A model generated the notes under the pieces. That model had not been told where the DNA came from. It did no database searches and saw only the letters and a program-made list of their open reading frames with translations. From Membranipora membranacea (Eukaryota > Bryozoa > Gymnolaemata > Cheilostomatida > Membraniporidae), in contig OU612069.1 in assembly GCA_914767715.1 (NCBI GenBank), positions 21,883,387 through 21,947,386 of the forward strand: a stretch of DNA of 64,000 nucleotides. The letters run 5' to 3'. Each line of letters opens with the position of its first letter. The stretch's first letter is position 1. This document shows, piece by piece, positions 15,501 to 30,500 of this stretch. The position numbers were made by a program, and so were the translations under genes.

Positions 15501-18500
15501 CATATTATATGATTGAAGATGGAGCAATCTGTCTTGATGACGCTAACGTCTGTGCTAAAAACGCTCAATGTGAATTTGGAGGATTCAACGCAGGAGAGAT
15601 CGAATGGAAGTGTTCATGCCAGGATGGATTTGAAGGGGATGGGTACACATGTACAGGTGATTATCAGATTGACATAGCATGGTATTCACTGATAACTGAT
15701 TCCAATATAACCATATGTCAAGTTTTCTAGATAACAGATACAACATTTCCTTTCCGCGAATTCATTGCATTGTGTACTTAGTCCGTTATCTTATCTGCCC
15801 ACAAATACAACTTATATTCATGTCAAATTTCTATAGTTTATTAAGGTTACAATTGAATAATCTCAAAAAATGGCTGTATTTGGACACTAAAGGCAAAATC
15901 GTCTTAGAAAAAATCTAATAATTATGTTATGTTATAGATAGAGATGAATGCTTTCTTAAAGAAGATAATTGTGGAAACAATGCTGTGTGCACAAACACCC
16001 CAGGAAGTCACACATGTGAGTGCAAAGAAAACAGATTGGATGTCAATGGAGACGGATCTAAGTGTGAATGTGTTCCTGGCTATAATGACATCGTCATCAA
16101 TGATGTTGGCGAATGTCAAGGTAAGCCATTGTGTCAACACTTCCTGCACGCTGATCACATGATGTACTATTGTACGTATACCCCTGATCGGAACGGAATC
16201 AATTTACATAGTTTGAGTACAATCAGGAATAAGTAGGCTTGACAGCAGGTTGGAATTTTCTTGAATTAGGGGATGGAACACTCAGACTAAATTGGTTCCA
16301 ACAATCACAGGTAAACATCCGAAGAGTATTATTTTGGTATCGGTGTGGGTCTCACATTTTTATGCAGTCAATAATAACCATCTGCATATTTATAACCTGG
16401 CTACTCAGTACAGAATGCAATTTATTCTGCAGTTATACTCTACTGAAACATAGAGCCTCTAATACTATAACCGCTAACATACTGATGGAATGGATACTGG
16501 TTCCTTGAGGACCTATCAATGGCTGTGAACTGATTTTTTTGTTTAAAAAGAACATTACTAGATACCTTATCGGCATATTATCTGTTACACCAATTCCTTT
16601 GACCGATATGATGGTGAAATGATTTAAGTTTTCTACTCATGTATAGGGAGGACAAAATGCAAATTACATTCATGAGAACCAATAATATAATGAAACACTG
16701 TGTAAATTATTAAACGCTCTACCTGATTTTAAGATATCCTAAGGTTACCAGTTTCCCTGTCACCTTTCAATACTGCCTAAAATCAACAACCACAAAGAAT
16801 ATGCAAAACATACTTTGATGTTGGTTTGCCATCATTTATTACTTATCTTACAAACGCATCTATTTACAGATATTGATGAGTGTGTAGATGACAATGATAA
16901 TGACTGTGACCCTAATGCTGACTGTATCAACAAGCCTGGAAATTACACATGTCAGTGTAAACATGGCTACACTGGTAATGGAACAAACTGTCAAGGTATG
17001 CCTATGACAACTTTTTTCGATTGCTGACTAAGTTACTGACATCATGATAATTATATATTTTTGTACTCTCCATTATTTCTTAACATGGGGAGTAACATTA
17101 AAGCTACATGTAACCAGAGTATTTGTTATGGCTCGATGTGCTTTTGTGGTTTGTGCAGTTACACACACTACTATTTCTCTGCTCGTAGACGTTGATGAAT
17201 GCGTTCTTGGAACAAACAAATGTGACCCAAACTCTCTCTGCACTAACACACACGGAAACTACACATGTGCTTGTAATTCAGGATACACAGGGAATGGTAC
17301 AAGCTGTGTTGGTATGTTTGAACTTTATCATGAATAATCTGCTCAAACTCAATCATCGAAAATGTTATTAGGATTTCCGTTAGGTCTGTTGAAGCCATTT
17401 TAAATTATATATATTGGGGTTGTGCTTTTCTGCAAAATCTTATATAAACCATACATAAAGCAGATGAGACCTTTTGCAGCAAAAACTTCTTGGTTTGAGC
17501 TAATTACAATTGATCTACTTATTCGGTGATTCAATAATTTGACCAATATGTGGAAAGAAAAAGTATCGAAAAGTTTAGTCTTTTTTACAAATTAATATTA
17601 AATAACAATAATATTAAAATGTAAAGAAACTGATAAATCAATATGGAACTCACTGTTAGGCAAGGGAGTGTCATGAAATATGCAGCTAAAACTCTTTAAC
17701 AAAAAAATTCCATTTAGATAAAGTTATTGCATTATATATAGTTTTAATTTAATAAATTTAATTAATTGTATAAATTGTATAATTTTATTATTTATAGTAA
17801 TTAAAACTAATAAATAATAATTAATACTAGTTTTTAATATTAGTAATTTGGTATTGATAAATTTATGAATAAAATTAATAAATTTAATAACATTAAATTT
17901 ATTTATGTTATTCTGAATTTTTTTCTGCAATCAATATTTTCAGGTTGGATTTATCTAATATGCAAAATTCAAGTCCAGAATATTATTATTTCTTTTTATT
18001 TCAATGATATATTTATTTTATCATATAATATCATAAGTCCAAAATTTAATTCTTTCTCAATATCTGGTCTTATGTCGTAGGTCACTTTGTTTATATCCCA
18101 TTTCTCCGGGCTAACAGACCAAAAATTGCAATCTGCTCAAGTTTTGCTCTCATCTATTCAGCGCCTTCTTTTAAAAGGGACAACTCCTGACACAAACTCC
18201 ATTAGTGAAACATTACGTAGTTGCTTTTCAGTTTAGCAACAGTGAAAAGTTGGGGTTTCATTCCTTGGCTGGACTGGGGGAGAATGAGTTCTTGGTCAAC
18301 ATCAATCAGTGATAGTGATTTACCTCTTAGGGTCAAATTAGTGATCAGTGATAAATCAGTGAGCACTGATTGATATATGCTGTTCTTGTCTCGACCGAGA
18401 ATTTGATTCCAACTTTTCTCTCCGCTAAATTTATTGAAAAATTAGTGATGCCTATGGGTAGCTGAACAATATTGGCAAACAACGACGAACGATCTAGGCA

Positions 18501-21500
18501 GCTAACAATAAGATGTATGGATCGTTTGCTGTTGAGGAAAGTTCAAAGCCAATATTACTCTCAACACAGTACAGAACGCAAAGGTTCAAATTTTTTCTTC
18601 TGTACAGATATAGATGAATGTTCTGTTGGGCAACATGACTGCGATATGAATGCTAAGTGTACTAATGGCCAAGGAGATTACACATGCAACTGCAACTCTG
18701 GATTCACTGGTAATGGGACAATGTGTGAAGGTAAGTTACTTGAAAGATTGAAGAATTGGATTGTAACAGTAAAAGATTTGTCATGTTCGGCTAATTCTTT
18801 AGAAATGGCCAACAGAAGAACTTGCCAACACCTGAAATTTATATCAAATAGTTATACAACTATATAGTTATACAAAATTGATTTGATTGCCGCTTCATCA
18901 CTAAATATCATATTATACGTTCTCAACATAATAATAAAGTTTACAAAACTCTAATATTTTACAGACATCGATGAGTGTGCAAGCGGAACAGATGATTGTG
19001 ACACAGAAGCTGAGTGTATCAACACACTAGGCTCCTATACATGTCAGTGTAACCATGGTTACACAGGAAATGGAACTTACTGCACAGGTAAATATATTTA
19101 AGTGCTTATGGGTATGATACGTCAGATATATATACCGCTGTGTATGATAATATACCCAAACTCTGTTTGTCACTTGGCATTATTGGGTTATCAGCCGGCA
19201 AGGTAGATCTAGGAATTACCCATTTTAACAGACGCATAGACCCTTAAAGGGCAACCAAGGTTTCGCAGCAATGCATTAATGGGTAGCAAATAATGTGCTG
19301 GGCAGCATCAGCTTTGTGCATTACGCGATGCAAAACTCAAAGTAGTTGCTGACTCTAAGCTGGGTAACACTTCAGTTTAGGGGAGGTTCCAAGACTTTGC
19401 TGTAATAATTATAGAGCACAGGCTAAATAATAACAGGTGCAGGAAACTGCTATGTGGTATTCTCTTTTAGCTGAGTTTGAGTACCTGATGGAAGAAATGT
19501 TTCACAAGAATTCTGGCTGAATAATCATCCGAATTATATTTTGTCTTTTTCCCCACGCAGAAGGTGCAATCCGCTATTAATCAATGGCCATCAATGAGAA
19601 GTTGTTTGAAACCTTGGTTGCCCTTTAATTGAAGTTTTATTTTATTTTCCTCACAGACATTGATGAGTGTGTAGCTGGGAGTCATCGATGTGACTTATAT
19701 GCTGGCTGTACTAACAGTATAGGAAACTACACATGTCAGTGCAAACTTGGCTTTACAGGAAATGGAACCCATTGTGCAGGTGAGTTAAATACAGACCAAC
19801 GTCATAGGTATTAACTGCTTGGCTCTTTAACATCACAAGCCACCTCCAAAGGCATGAGCGGCCAAATGTTTGTTGCCTGTAGTTTCCGAGCCAGGTTGCT
19901 CTCTGTTTGCAGGTAGGTCGGACCACACCTAGGTTTGAACAAACCCCATTAGTCAACGGACTGCAGTGGGACTCGAACCCATGACCTTCATGTTGAAAGT
20001 GTCGATGTGATAATCCATAAATCTTACCCATGACTACTGCTAGTTGAGGCTATGTGGGATTTAGGTAAACCTAGCTAACAAATTTGTTTGATTTGTTGGG
20101 TTGCCATCCAAATATCTAATGAGATGACAGCGAGCATCTCAGTGAGGTGACCCCATGCCTGGATTTTTGGCTCAAACGGGTATGAAGCTGTCATATAAGT
20201 CCTTTTGTTTTATTTCACCACTGCCCACCACCACGTACCACTGCACAACACACAGGTCTTCAGCTAGAAACCATGAGTCAAACGCTGTTTCGAGGCCTTC
20301 TCTAGTACAACCTCCTCATGGCTGGCCCCAGCAGCATGAAGCCACCCCTGTGTGTTGCTGAGCATCTCAATCAATCTCATCGATCCCTCAGTGCATTTTG
20401 TAAGTTTCAGTGGTTTGACATAATCGGTGTGTTTACGCTGTTGCGCAACCAGGGAGGCTGCCAACTCTTCAGAATATTTTCATCACATAAATATGCTAAA
20501 ATTCACAGATATAGATGAGTGTACAAATGGGAACTTTACATGTGACCAAGGGGCTGATTGTCACAATCTTCCAGGAACTTACTCATGTGGCTGCAAACCA
20601 GGCTTCACAGGAAACGGAACCGAGTGCTCAGGTAATGTCACAGTGGTGTGCGCCACAACCTTTACTTAGCAGGGATTAGAAATTGATATATATTCATGGA
20701 TTAGGGGAACATAACTGACCCTGAACAAGCGTATGGCAATTTATGTGTAATTGCTGGAAACATTTTCTCATCTTTGATTGGTCCAAAAGTTTAGTAATGA
20801 TACGGCCAACCTGAGTGCCAGAGTTTTCATATGCTGGTACTGGGACGCATGCCAATGCATAACGTTGAAGCTACCAGAATTTCAGCTAGATCAAATTACT
20901 GACAGAAAGCAAGATACTGATGTTATTTCTCCACAAATAGCCATGATACTGTATATCTTACTTCTAATCCATGAAGTCAAATCTACTGGGTTGAAGTGTC
21001 AATGATAATTAGATGGAACAACTATTTTGTTGTGCGGAGTTCCATGTGGCAGGAAGTTCAATCCAGATCATCATTGGTTCCAAAATTTTCCTGCCATGTC
21101 ATGTTGGCCAGATAGATAGAAACTTTAGCTCTTACCCTTTCACATCAACCCATTTACCATAATGATGGACAGGTAGCTTCTATATGGAAACAAATTTGAA
21201 ACTTATCTTTATTGATTCAATTATCCAGACATTGATGAGTGTCAGTTAAATTCGACTGACTGTCACTTCAACTCTGATTGTACCAACACTGAAGGAAGTT
21301 ACGTGTGCCGCTGTTATCCAGGGTTTACAGGAAACGGCACACATTGCTCAGGTATGTCCTTTATCTCCGTTCTGAATGCTGTTTGAAGAAAGATTTTCTG
21401 CCAAATAGACAAGAGTTTATTTGAATAATCTCATGGTGGCTTAGCTCAAATGGGAGTCAGGGTCAATCCTGCATTCCAGTACGACTCGAACTCCAGGGAT

Positions 21501-24500
21501 ACCCCACTGCAATTATATGACACCCTTGTGTTAAACCGGGAGCCTGCATGGTCTTTGTTACCTGCCCGCCTACTGCACAACAACTCACCATCTTTCCAAC
21601 ATTTTGAGCATGAATATGTGAAATATAACCAACTGTCATTGTGTTTACTTTGTATATTTCTTCATGTGCGCAGGTGTTATTAATCAATTTTCATCAATTT
21701 TCTCAGTGCTAATCATTGCATTTGCAGATTAATAAACTAAACTGTATATTTATTAGTGCTAATACTCTGTGTGTCTTATATCACCTCATGTAGGAGGAAT
21801 GCTTCTAGGAGTACACATGCATATATTTCGATCTTACCTATAAACATGAAGTCAACTCACGACCCGATTGCTTTGTGCATTGTTTTGTCTTTCACAACAA
21901 TTACAAACACGCTAATTATGTCAAAAACTCCCACTATCTCCATCATCACTAATATCATCTAATATAGCCTACTGCTTAAGCTGATAGCCCACTGCTCAAT
22001 GATGGATAGCTTTAAACTACAATATCCACACACAGTAGGCAACTCTCAGCACAACAAGATCACTCTTTGTTTAGATATAGATGAGTGTTCAGATGTTGAC
22101 AATGTTTGTCACCCTGATGCTGAATGCAGAAACACACGGGGAAACTACACATGTCAGTGTCTGGAGGGCTTTACTGGGAATGGCATCAACTGTTCAGGTA
22201 GGTTACACACATAACATAGTAGTAATTTGGAAAGTCATAATTGAGTTTTATCTAGCATTTATTACTCGTATCTGGAAGCCTGTTCGTGATTTTATCGAAC
22301 TCTTAGTCTCAGCAATAATACTGGGTCGCAATGTCTTAATGTCTACATACAGCAATGGGGGCCAGTTTCGGCACTTGAACAATACATGACAATCATGAAA
22401 AGAGCAACATCAGGAATTCTAATGCTTACTTATTCCGATATCTGATAGATATTGATGAATGTAGCAGCACTCCGAATAACTGTGATCTCAACTCTGCATG
22501 TACAAACCTGCCAGGGAACTACTCATGTGAATGCAATCCGGGCTTTACAGGAAATGGTACCAACTGTTCAGGTGAGTGCTGACGTGTTGGAATATTTTAT
22601 CCATTTTCGATTTTGAACCTAAACCTTCGTCACTGAATCCTTCAGACTAATCCCAAATTTAGTGGGTTCATGCTCTGGTTATCTATGTTAGGAGGTGTAA
22701 ACTGAGAAGCCTCTATGCACCGCATTGAGAATGACTAATATATTCTGTTAATGATATTACATGGTGGTAGTATTGTGAGCAGCCATGACCATTCTTGAGC
22801 ATGCAGAAGTTAACTGACGACTAATTCACAGTTCTGCAATTCTGCTAAACTTAGATTGCAAAAAAAGATCTAAAAGATTGCATAGTTGAGCAATTGTGGC
22901 ATGTTTACAACATAATCATTTTCATTGTTAGTCCTTATATGCCATATCTATTTTTATATTTATTATTTTTTCGTTTTGGCGCACTCGGAAGAACATCATT
23001 TTAATGATGAAGATTGCTTGTCAATAAATGTTGAAAAAAACCTCCCAAATTCTGTATTACAGACATTGATGAATGTTCTGCTGGGACAAGTGACTGTGAT
23101 TCTAATGCGAATTGTACCAACACTCAAGGGAACTACAAGTGCCGTTGTGAACATGGCTTCACTGGAAATGGGACACTGTGCACAGGTAAGACTACAAAGA
23201 AACAAACTACTGAGGGCATCAACAGTTAACATTCAAGCTTTCAAGTTTTTGATCTTTATTCAAAGATGCTTGGAACCATGAGGTTCTTGTTACAACTGAA
23301 CCTGCATTCTAACCTACAGCTATATTGCTCTTGTAATTTAGTGGTATTCATTGATTGATTCTGATATTTAACAGATCTAGATGAATGTATGAATGGGACA
23401 GATGATTGTGATACAGATGCTGAGTGTACCAACATACCTGGAGCTTACACATGTCAGTGTAAACCAGGCTTCACAGGCAACGGCACAAACTGTAAAGGTA
23501 TTATAGTCGTATTTAATCGTTTAATGTGGTTTTTAATATAAATTTTCTCTTTTTCTGTTATGTAAATGACATGGAGGAGAGGAGATTAGAAATCCGATTC
23601 CAAAATGACCCAAGTCTGTACGGTAAATGACATCAGTGAAAATCGAGGGACAATTGCGTTTTCCGCTTAGTCTATGCTTGTTGTGTGCACTTAGCTAAGC
23701 TGAGCCTAGCATGTCTTGACAAGCCTTGTTGTAGTTTTCTCTTGATATTGAGAGGGACAACTCATGTTTGCGATGGCTTGATCACCAGTGTTGACAAGCC
23801 TTGCCCCCCTCCCTAACAAAAAATGAACATGATAGGTATAGATAAGTATTTTTCACCACTCCAATGATATTAATGGTATTTTATGACCAATGTGTGTTCT
23901 CTCAACCCCAATTTACAATCCATACCTATCCAGGCCAAGAATATATGCGTGCTGGTCCTCATTTGGGTTTAACTATAAATGGTGGAGTCAGAATAAGAAA
24001 ATGACCCAAAAAAGCCTTAGGCCTAACAGATTAAGACAAATAATAAATGATTGGCCCAACCTTAAATTTTAATGATCAACTTGGAGTTTTCTATTCCCAA
24101 GCAGTTCTGCAATACTGCAGACAACACCAGGCTGCCCTCATTACGTTGCATTTGTTACCACCCTATCTTAATTTGTATCTGTCAGACATAGATGAATGTA
24201 TCGATGATAATGATGACTGTGACCAGAATGCTAAATGTACCAATAGACCAGGAACCTTCACCTGTGACTGCTTTGAAGGCTTCACAGGCAATGGCACAAG
24301 TTGTACCGGTATGTTTGAGTGGGTCAAGGTAACGCACAGCAGTATATTCAATACAGAAAAAGTTCAGATTTAGTGCCAATTTCATGAGAAAATATTAGTG
24401 TAGAGTTTGTTGGTGCAGCCAATATTGCTTGATAAGACATATTTGAGGTACTTAGTCAAATCCAGCACCAGCAACACTGCTGGTGTCCCATTCATCACAT

Positions 24501-27500
24501 GCCATAAATCTTACAACACCGGTCGCCAGTGCATTTTGTAGTGTCGATTGAGAGCAGCATACAATTTTTTTAATGATGTAATAAGGCAGCGAAATGTTCA
24601 AATCTATTCAAAGATATTAGACTTCTGAACAAAATTTGCCCTTCCTAGGCTGTCTTGTTTAATGTTTTATGGAGTTATTACCATCACAATTATACTTTTG
24701 TAATTATTTACATTGATCCTGAATGATCTTTAACCATGCGATTCTCCCACAGACGTAGATGAATGTACTGATGGTAGAGATGACTGTGACCAGAATGCTA
24801 AGTGTGCAAACTATCCTGGAAACTACACATGTGATTGCGATCCAGGGTTCGATGGCAATGGAACCCACTGTGATGGTGGGTTGTTAACAAACCAGTTATT
24901 TACTTTAAACCGCGAGCCTTGTCCCTCAGCCTAAACTAACTGTTTTGTGTATGATGAAATCTAATGCAAATTTTCATGCTTTATGAAGTGACAACATAAA
25001 CTTTATTTTTTCACAGACATAGATGAATGCACAAATGGTACACATGACTGCCACCAAAATGCTATCTGCACAAATAGACCAGGAACTTACACATGTGATT
25101 GTAAAGGAGGCTTTGACGGCAATGGTAAAAACTGTACAGGTAGGTTTCAACTTGTGGTCAAATAATAAATAAAAAATTACCAGAAAATATCAAGTTGAGC
25201 GTTCAACAAATTGCGTTAAAACGAAGTAAACTCATGTTTTAGACAGCCATTTTGAAAACACAACATGGAAATTCGCAAATTACTCTTATGAGCTCTTGTT
25301 GGACTATCACTTGTATTTACCATTTCAGGTGATCACCCAAAAGGCCACTGCCAAAAAGCCACTGGCCATAAATCCACTGGCCAAAAAAGCCACTGGCCAT
25401 AAAGCCACTGGCCAAAAGGCCACAGTTCATAAGGCCACTGGACAAAAGGCCACTGGACATGAGGCCACTGGTCAAAAAGCCACTGCCCAAAAAGCCACTG
25501 GTTACATAATAGAAGTCTGATATCAACTTTCCATTGGCATGTTTTTTTTTGGGCACGTGAAAAAAAAATCTAGCTGTTGATATGCCATTTATAAATGATT
25601 TTTTATTTCTATTCACTGATTCCCATTTAAGTAAAGTTAGAAAAGATCCCACCCATCCATTGCGAATTAGTATTTGTAATGACTCAACCCGGACATCTTC
25701 TCACACACTTTTTCTGTAACGTAACCCCCAATCAATACATTAAAATGTATCTTGATGGACAAATTAAAGTCATGACAATTAAACAGTCAGGACTTTTAGA
25801 TCGAAGCAATGCTGCAATGCCGCAGCTTTTTTGATTTTGATATGCCACATGCCAAGTACGAGTGAGTTGCATACCCTACTGAGAACAAAAGAAAAAGTTA
25901 GTGATCAGGTTACAAAACTTTAAGCAATAGCTATCAAGTTGAGTTGGTTGGGTATTTTTGGTCATCAATAATAAAAACATTCGATGGATGCACAGAGAGA
26001 TCTTGCCAAGGCTTGTATTTTTCAAAAGAGATTTTAGTTTTTGTTAAGTATCAGATTTGATATAACCTGATATAATCAAAATCGATCACAGGGTGTATTG
26101 GGTAAAATTGAACCTAAAAATCTTTCCATGTGAATATAAATTATTGTCACATTACAAAGAAGAAAATAAAAAAAACTGCAGCGCTGTTTCTGCTCAGTGA
26201 GGCATTGCCTCGATATAAAAGTGCTGACTGTTTAATTGTCATGACTTTAATTTGTCCATCAAGATACATTTTAATGTATTGATTGGGGGTTATGGTACAG
26301 AAAAAGTGTGTGAGAAGATGTCCGGGTTGAGTCATTTCAAATACTTATTTGCAATGGATGGGTGGGATCTTTTACTTTACTTACTTACTTTACTTAAATG
26401 GGAAACAGTGAATAGAAATAAAAAAATCATTGGAAAATGGTATGTCAAGTGCTAGAAGTTTGTTTTACAGGCTCGAAAAAAACTGTCAACCATTGTACCA
26501 GAGGCTTTTTGGGCAGTGGCTTTTTGACCGGTGGCCTTATGACCAGTGGCCTTTTGTCCAGTGGCTTTATTGCCAGTGGCTTTTTGGCCAGTGGCTTTAT
26601 GGCCAGTGGCTATTTGGCAGTGGCCTTTTGACCCGAAACCACCATTTCACCATTCATTTTCCTATTCACTTTGCCAAAAAAAAGATTATGTATATGATTT
26701 TGTGAGACTTCATCAAGTAACAGCATCCTCTTGACTATTTCACAGACATTGATGAATGCGCAAATGATAGACATGATTGCAACCAGAATGCTATCTGTAA
26801 GAACGAGCCTGGAAGCTTTACCTGTGACTGCGATGAAGGATATGACGGAGACGGTAAAAACTGTACAGGTATGTTCAATGGTACAGTTAAAGATGAAAAT
26901 ACGGTGTCTAATTTTTGTTAAACAATGGACCCACCCAAGTTGAGTGATAGACACTATGATACAACCATGATATTGTTGAGTCACACAAATCCTTAACTTA
27001 GTGATCTAACCATTGTATGGTAGTGCACTGTAGGTATTGCATGTAAAAGACACGTTGCTAAAGGAGAAGTCACAAACACAATGACATTGGTAACATACAA
27101 TCAGACACACTGTTAAGGCTTATTGTATTTGGGTTTGCGACTGTTACCTACTGCCTACATAAAAACTAAAATTGTCTTTAGTATCTTCAGTTAATTGTCT
27201 CCTCAAAGCGACATCATTCATTATGTCTCACAATTGAATATGCGGCATGTATATGCCTAAATAGAATGAGCAAGTTTTGTTCTACTTTCTTGTCAAATTG
27301 CGTTTGCAAATCATTATTTGTTACTACAGACGTTGATGAGTGTACGGAGGGACAATATGTCTGTGACCCGAATTCCTTTTGTACAAACAAGCCAGGAGCC
27401 TATAACTGTGAATGCAACACAGGTTATGAAGGCAATGGAACACATTGCAGAGGTAATGAGTATGCACATGTTGATTGATAGTGTGCCATATACCGTTATA

Positions 27501-30500
27501 TTATACCGTTATAACATGCTGCCATAAATTTTAGACATATTGATGTGATGTTGAAATTTAGACATCAGGGATCACTTCACATGTATTTGTGTGATGGACC
27601 CATTGTAAATACGTCTGTTTCTCAATCCAACTTCATTTTACTATTGAAGGTATTGAATATAAACATGAATATTCGGATGTAGAATTTGGCGAAATCTCAT
27701 GACCCAGATTTTTTACACCTTTTTACAGACCAGCTCTTACCCACTGTTTACACACCTTCCTTTATGAGGTTTCAAGTTTCAATGTATTCAGAGATAGCTT
27801 TTTGTTCTACAGACATCGAGGAATGCTACGTTCGTACAGATGACTGTGATCCAAATGCTGAATGTACTAACACAGTAGGATCTTTCACCTGTCACTGCAA
27901 AGAAGGGTTCATAGGCAATGGTACAAATTGCACTGGTATGTATGAACAGCTTTTAAACACACACGATAGAAATTTGTAACCAAACGGCTATACATTACAA
28001 TTCAGTAATATCTAAATTTCTTGACAAGTATCGGGCTTGTTGAACAGGCTGATTTTGGACATGGAAGTGGTAGCTTCTGACGATTCCTATTTCTGCATGA
28101 TTTCTCATGTGTTTTTACTACAACAATATATTACTTAACAGTATTTATAATTATTATTGTCTTTCTTCAAACCTTGTTAAATATATTTATTTTGTCAACA
28201 GACATAGATGAATGTACCAACGGAACAGATGACTGTCACACTAATGCCAAATGTACAAACAAACCAGGATCCTACCGATGTGATTGTAGAGCCGGTTATG
28301 AAGGAAATGGAAAGTACTGTGGAGGTTAGAGTTTCCACGGCTCTCCCGAGCAAGCAAATACACTTTGACCCAATTGAATAGGCTATCATATCTGATTTAT
28401 CCATGAGGCATGAGAACCAAACTACTTTGCACCGCTTCTAACAGCCGGTATTACCCATTCTGAAAGCCCATACAGTTGCAAAAAAAGGTTGGTAGTTGCA
28501 ACAAAAAAATGATTCTTACATGGAAAGTGTTTATATTTGCAGACATCGATGAGTGTGCAGTGGGGAAATACGACTGTCATTCAAATTCGGAATGTCAAAA
28601 CCTACCTGGAAACTATACATGTAATTGTAAAGCAGGCTATGCAGGAAACAGCACCAAATGTACAGGTATACTTATCAATAAAGGAATGCTATTTTCAATA
28701 AAATTTTTTACAATATTTATGTTTGTTGTAAAAGAGATCAGATAGAGTACTATTTGAAAGCACGGGAAGAGTTTTAGGGTTCTGAGTTTCCATCAAAGGA
28801 GATATGTTCCATCTTCGCGTATTTTTTTAATTAATATCTCAAAACCGTAATTCTGCACGCAACGCTTTCATTCTTGTAAGATTGTGCCATCTTATTGGGT
28901 TCTTAATATTGTAGACATTGATGAGTGTGACCAGGGGCAAAATGATTGTGACACCAATGCCAACTGCATCAACAAACCAGGGACTTTCGACTGTGACTGT
29001 AAAATTGGATATACAGGCAACGGAACACATTGCCTAGGTATGTGATGTTGAGAACCATTTCATCTCCCCTTTCAAAAGCACATTCTTACAGCTCACATAG
29101 TTATAAGATAGCTTGTCATCATTGAATATTTTGCATCTTTGCTTATTTCTAGACATAGATGAATGCCTTTTGGGTCAAGACGGGTGTGACCCGAGTGCTA
29201 AATGTGCCAACAAACCAGGAAATTACACATGTACCTGTAATGAAGGATTTGAAGGAAACGGCACTTACTGCAAAGGTATGCTGATGAATATACTTGGAAC
29301 ATCCTGGAATAACTTTATCACTAATATCGGTGATAATACCAATTATTGCAGAAAATTCATGTCTGTTCATGTCTTGAATCACCATAACACCTGAGATAGA
29401 CATATCCCAGTTCGTAAGTGAGTCTGCCTCTTTTGTAGAAATCATTGAAATTTTGCTCACCTTCAGGCCCATATGCCACATACCTTACCTCTGCATGAGG
29501 ATAGTCCTGCTAATAATCAGCTAAAGTTACCGTTTTTTAACAACATATACGCTTTCTTTTCATCAAGTTATTATAGTTGAGTCATCTATTTTTGTTGTCC
29601 ATAGACATTGATGAGTGCAACAGAGGGGAAGATAAATGTGATAATAATGCTAAGTGTGTGAATGGACCAGGGAACTACACATGTTATTGTAATCCAGGCT
29701 TCGAAGGCAATGGGACACATTGCAAAGGTAGGATTTGCAACTTATAATTAATCAAGAATTCTGTTTGAGTTGTATCAAAAAGTTTTAAGAAGTTCTATTT
29801 TAACCCTACAGATCGAGACAGAATCTTACAAATCAATGTCAATTTTTAAATTATGATGCGTTAATGTACGGTTGACCAAAACCGCTAATTTTCCCACCAC
29901 TAAAGCCCCAGTGCCTGTAATTATGGCACCTTCAGTCTGACCCAACCCACCACTGTAGCTGCACATAATATTTGTCTCATTCGCGGTGGTGGTTTCGGTC
30001 CAATCAAAACCCCCAATAACGGGCCCTTATTTCAGACAAGTGAGCACAACTCCTACAAAAAGTCTGATCATAGTTTATCATTGTTCGTAAATTTCAAAGC
30101 AGACCATTCCATGACACCCTATGGTTCATATGAATAGTTTTTCCTCTTCCTCTATAAATAACCATACATAGTGATGACAAAAACGACCTAGATAGACATA
30201 CCTTTGACCTTTGAAGACATTGATCACTCAGGAACTTTGAGGAGGGCCTCATTTGGATAGCAGTGATTTTAGGGTGATTGACCACAAAGTTTACAATATC
30301 TGCTGTTTTATTTTTCAGTCACAGTAGTTGTGACACACTGTAGTCCTCCTTCGCAGGAGTTGCACTACAACCCCCCGGTTTCAGATTGATGCTGGGTTTT
30401 GACCAGTACCTGGCAAAGTTGCCTGTCTTGAGAAATTACGAAAAATTATCTGTAATACCGTTATCAGACAATTAGTGGTAGGAGTTGTGCTCACCTGTCA

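Larger units (their letters stand above)
25338..26630. mobile_element. Foldback-like element with long inverted arms made of 15-bp repeats
   Basis: Two long inverted arms, about 25338-25830 and 26200-26630, pair over several hundred bases (for instance 25738-25790 with 26225-26280). Each arm starts at its outer end with a minisatellite of period 15 built on AAGCCACTGGCCA, about ten units on the left and eight on the right. The 370-bp centre is unique. Such structure is typical of foldback elements. A possible 3-bp target duplication ACC flanks it. It lies in the 1.6-kb intron between exons 20 and 21. Open frames across the arms (25296-25520, 26430-26705) are translations of the minisatellite. 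Confidence 0.75.

Noticed and set aside
15938-16120. A fibrillin-type TB (8-cysteine) domain in exon 6
   Set aside because: Eight cysteines are present but without the C-C-C triplet, and the first six follow EGF spacing.
25296-26734. Open frames rich in A-T-G-Q-K or S-G-F-L-A-S-G repeats
   Set aside because: They arise from the 15-bp minisatellite arms of the foldback-like element and have no start, splice or domain support.
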